From Clostridia bacterium (GTDB lineage: Bacteria > Bacillota > Clostridia > Christensenellales > UBA1242): 11,639 bases of DNA. Made by a program: the position numbers and the translations under genes. The DNA lies in NCBI GenBank assembly GCA_017622115.1, contig JAGART010000200.1:1-11639 (forward strand). Reading direction: 5' to 3'. The notes under the pieces are model-generated. The model ran no database searches, had not been told where the DNA came from, and saw only the letters and a list, made by a program, of their open reading frames with translations. Shown here piece after piece: positions 11,527 through 11,639 of the stretch (its first letter is position 1; each line of letters opens with the position of its first letter).

Positions 11527-11639
11527 ATCTTTTCCTTTTGTATTTTTTATCTGTTTCCACCGACACACCCTTTGGGGCATAAAAGTATATTCCCTCGCCT
11601 ATTCGCTCTAATTTACCATTTAAAGCACACACAGCACCG
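11516..11639 (-). CDS. sepF: C-terminal end of a SepF-like cell division protein (partial)
   Basis: Only the last 40 codons are in the window. They read GAVCALNGKLERIGEGIYFY, then APKGVSVETD and a basic end KKYKRKRYGD. The pattern G-A-x-x-A-L-x-G, then R-I-G, then an aromatic/aliphatic strand and A/T-P-x-x-V matches the end of the SepF domain as I remember it. SepF is a membrane-bound partner of FtsZ that bundles FtsZ filaments in Gram-positive division. The site fits, since sepF (ylmF) lies near divIVA, lspA and ylyB in Bacillota. The stop codon lies inside lspA in another frame, an 11-base overlap. The identification rests on a short stretch. Confidence 0.75.
   Translation of the reverse strand, partial: GAVCALNGKLERIGEGIYFYAPKGVSVETDKKYKRKRYGD

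Noticed and set aside
1..11639. CRISPR array, tRNA, rRNA or riboswitch
   Set aside because: No regularly spaced repeats and no recognisable tRNA, rRNA or riboswitch core were seen; most leaders before mapped start codons are too short for a riboswitch.

Overview
The window reads as chromosomal DNA of a low-GC, AT-rich member of the Bacillota, most likely an uncultured clostridial lineage. The reasons are the gene content (sepF, lspA, rluD, tig, clpP, clpX, era, yqzL, recO), strong purine-rich Shine-Dalgarno sites, sigma-A-type promoters with consensus TATAAT boxes, and Rho-independent terminators. Nearly all housekeeping genes are on the minus strand, so the window is best read from right to left. 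Nothing here is phage-like or plasmid-like on a large scale.

Right part (11639 to 9235, minus strand): the end of a cell-division gene that looks like sepF overlaps lspA, which is followed by rluD with 9 bases between. A new promoter then drives two small membrane-protein genes of unknown function, closed by a terminator. Centre right (9263 to 5712, minus strand): a strong promoter drives tig, whose product carries an unusual Lys/Thr/Ala-rich tail of about 97 residues. A hairpin terminator follows, then clpP and clpX in a tight pair. These three encode a ribosome-bound chaperone and the ClpXP protease.

Centre (5711 to 4659): a small accessory island. Two tandem XRE-type regulators (minus strand, coupled by TAATG) face a third small helix-turn-helix gene (plus strand). 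Between them lies a promoter whose 17-base spacer is almost entirely a palindromic operator, with a second, better palindrome just past the expected start site. A degenerate copy of that second operator block lies about 730 bases away, past the regulators and next to a roughly 200 bp fold-back (MITE-like) element. The plus-strand regulator ends exactly where clpX ends, stop codon against stop codon, with no terminator visible. This looks like a compact CI/Cro-style switch and is the most interesting part of the window.

Left centre (4658 to 2145): a four-helix membrane protein with a charged low-complexity tail (plus), a divergent unrecognised 268-residue soluble protein (minus), an unusual GC-rich compound terminator hairpin, and uppP (plus), which recycles undecaprenyl pyrophosphate. 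Left part (2062 to 1): era, a small yqzL-like gene and recO form a minus-strand operon with its own promoter and terminator. At the very left edge a promoter, ribosome site and start codon suggest another minus-strand gene running out of the window.
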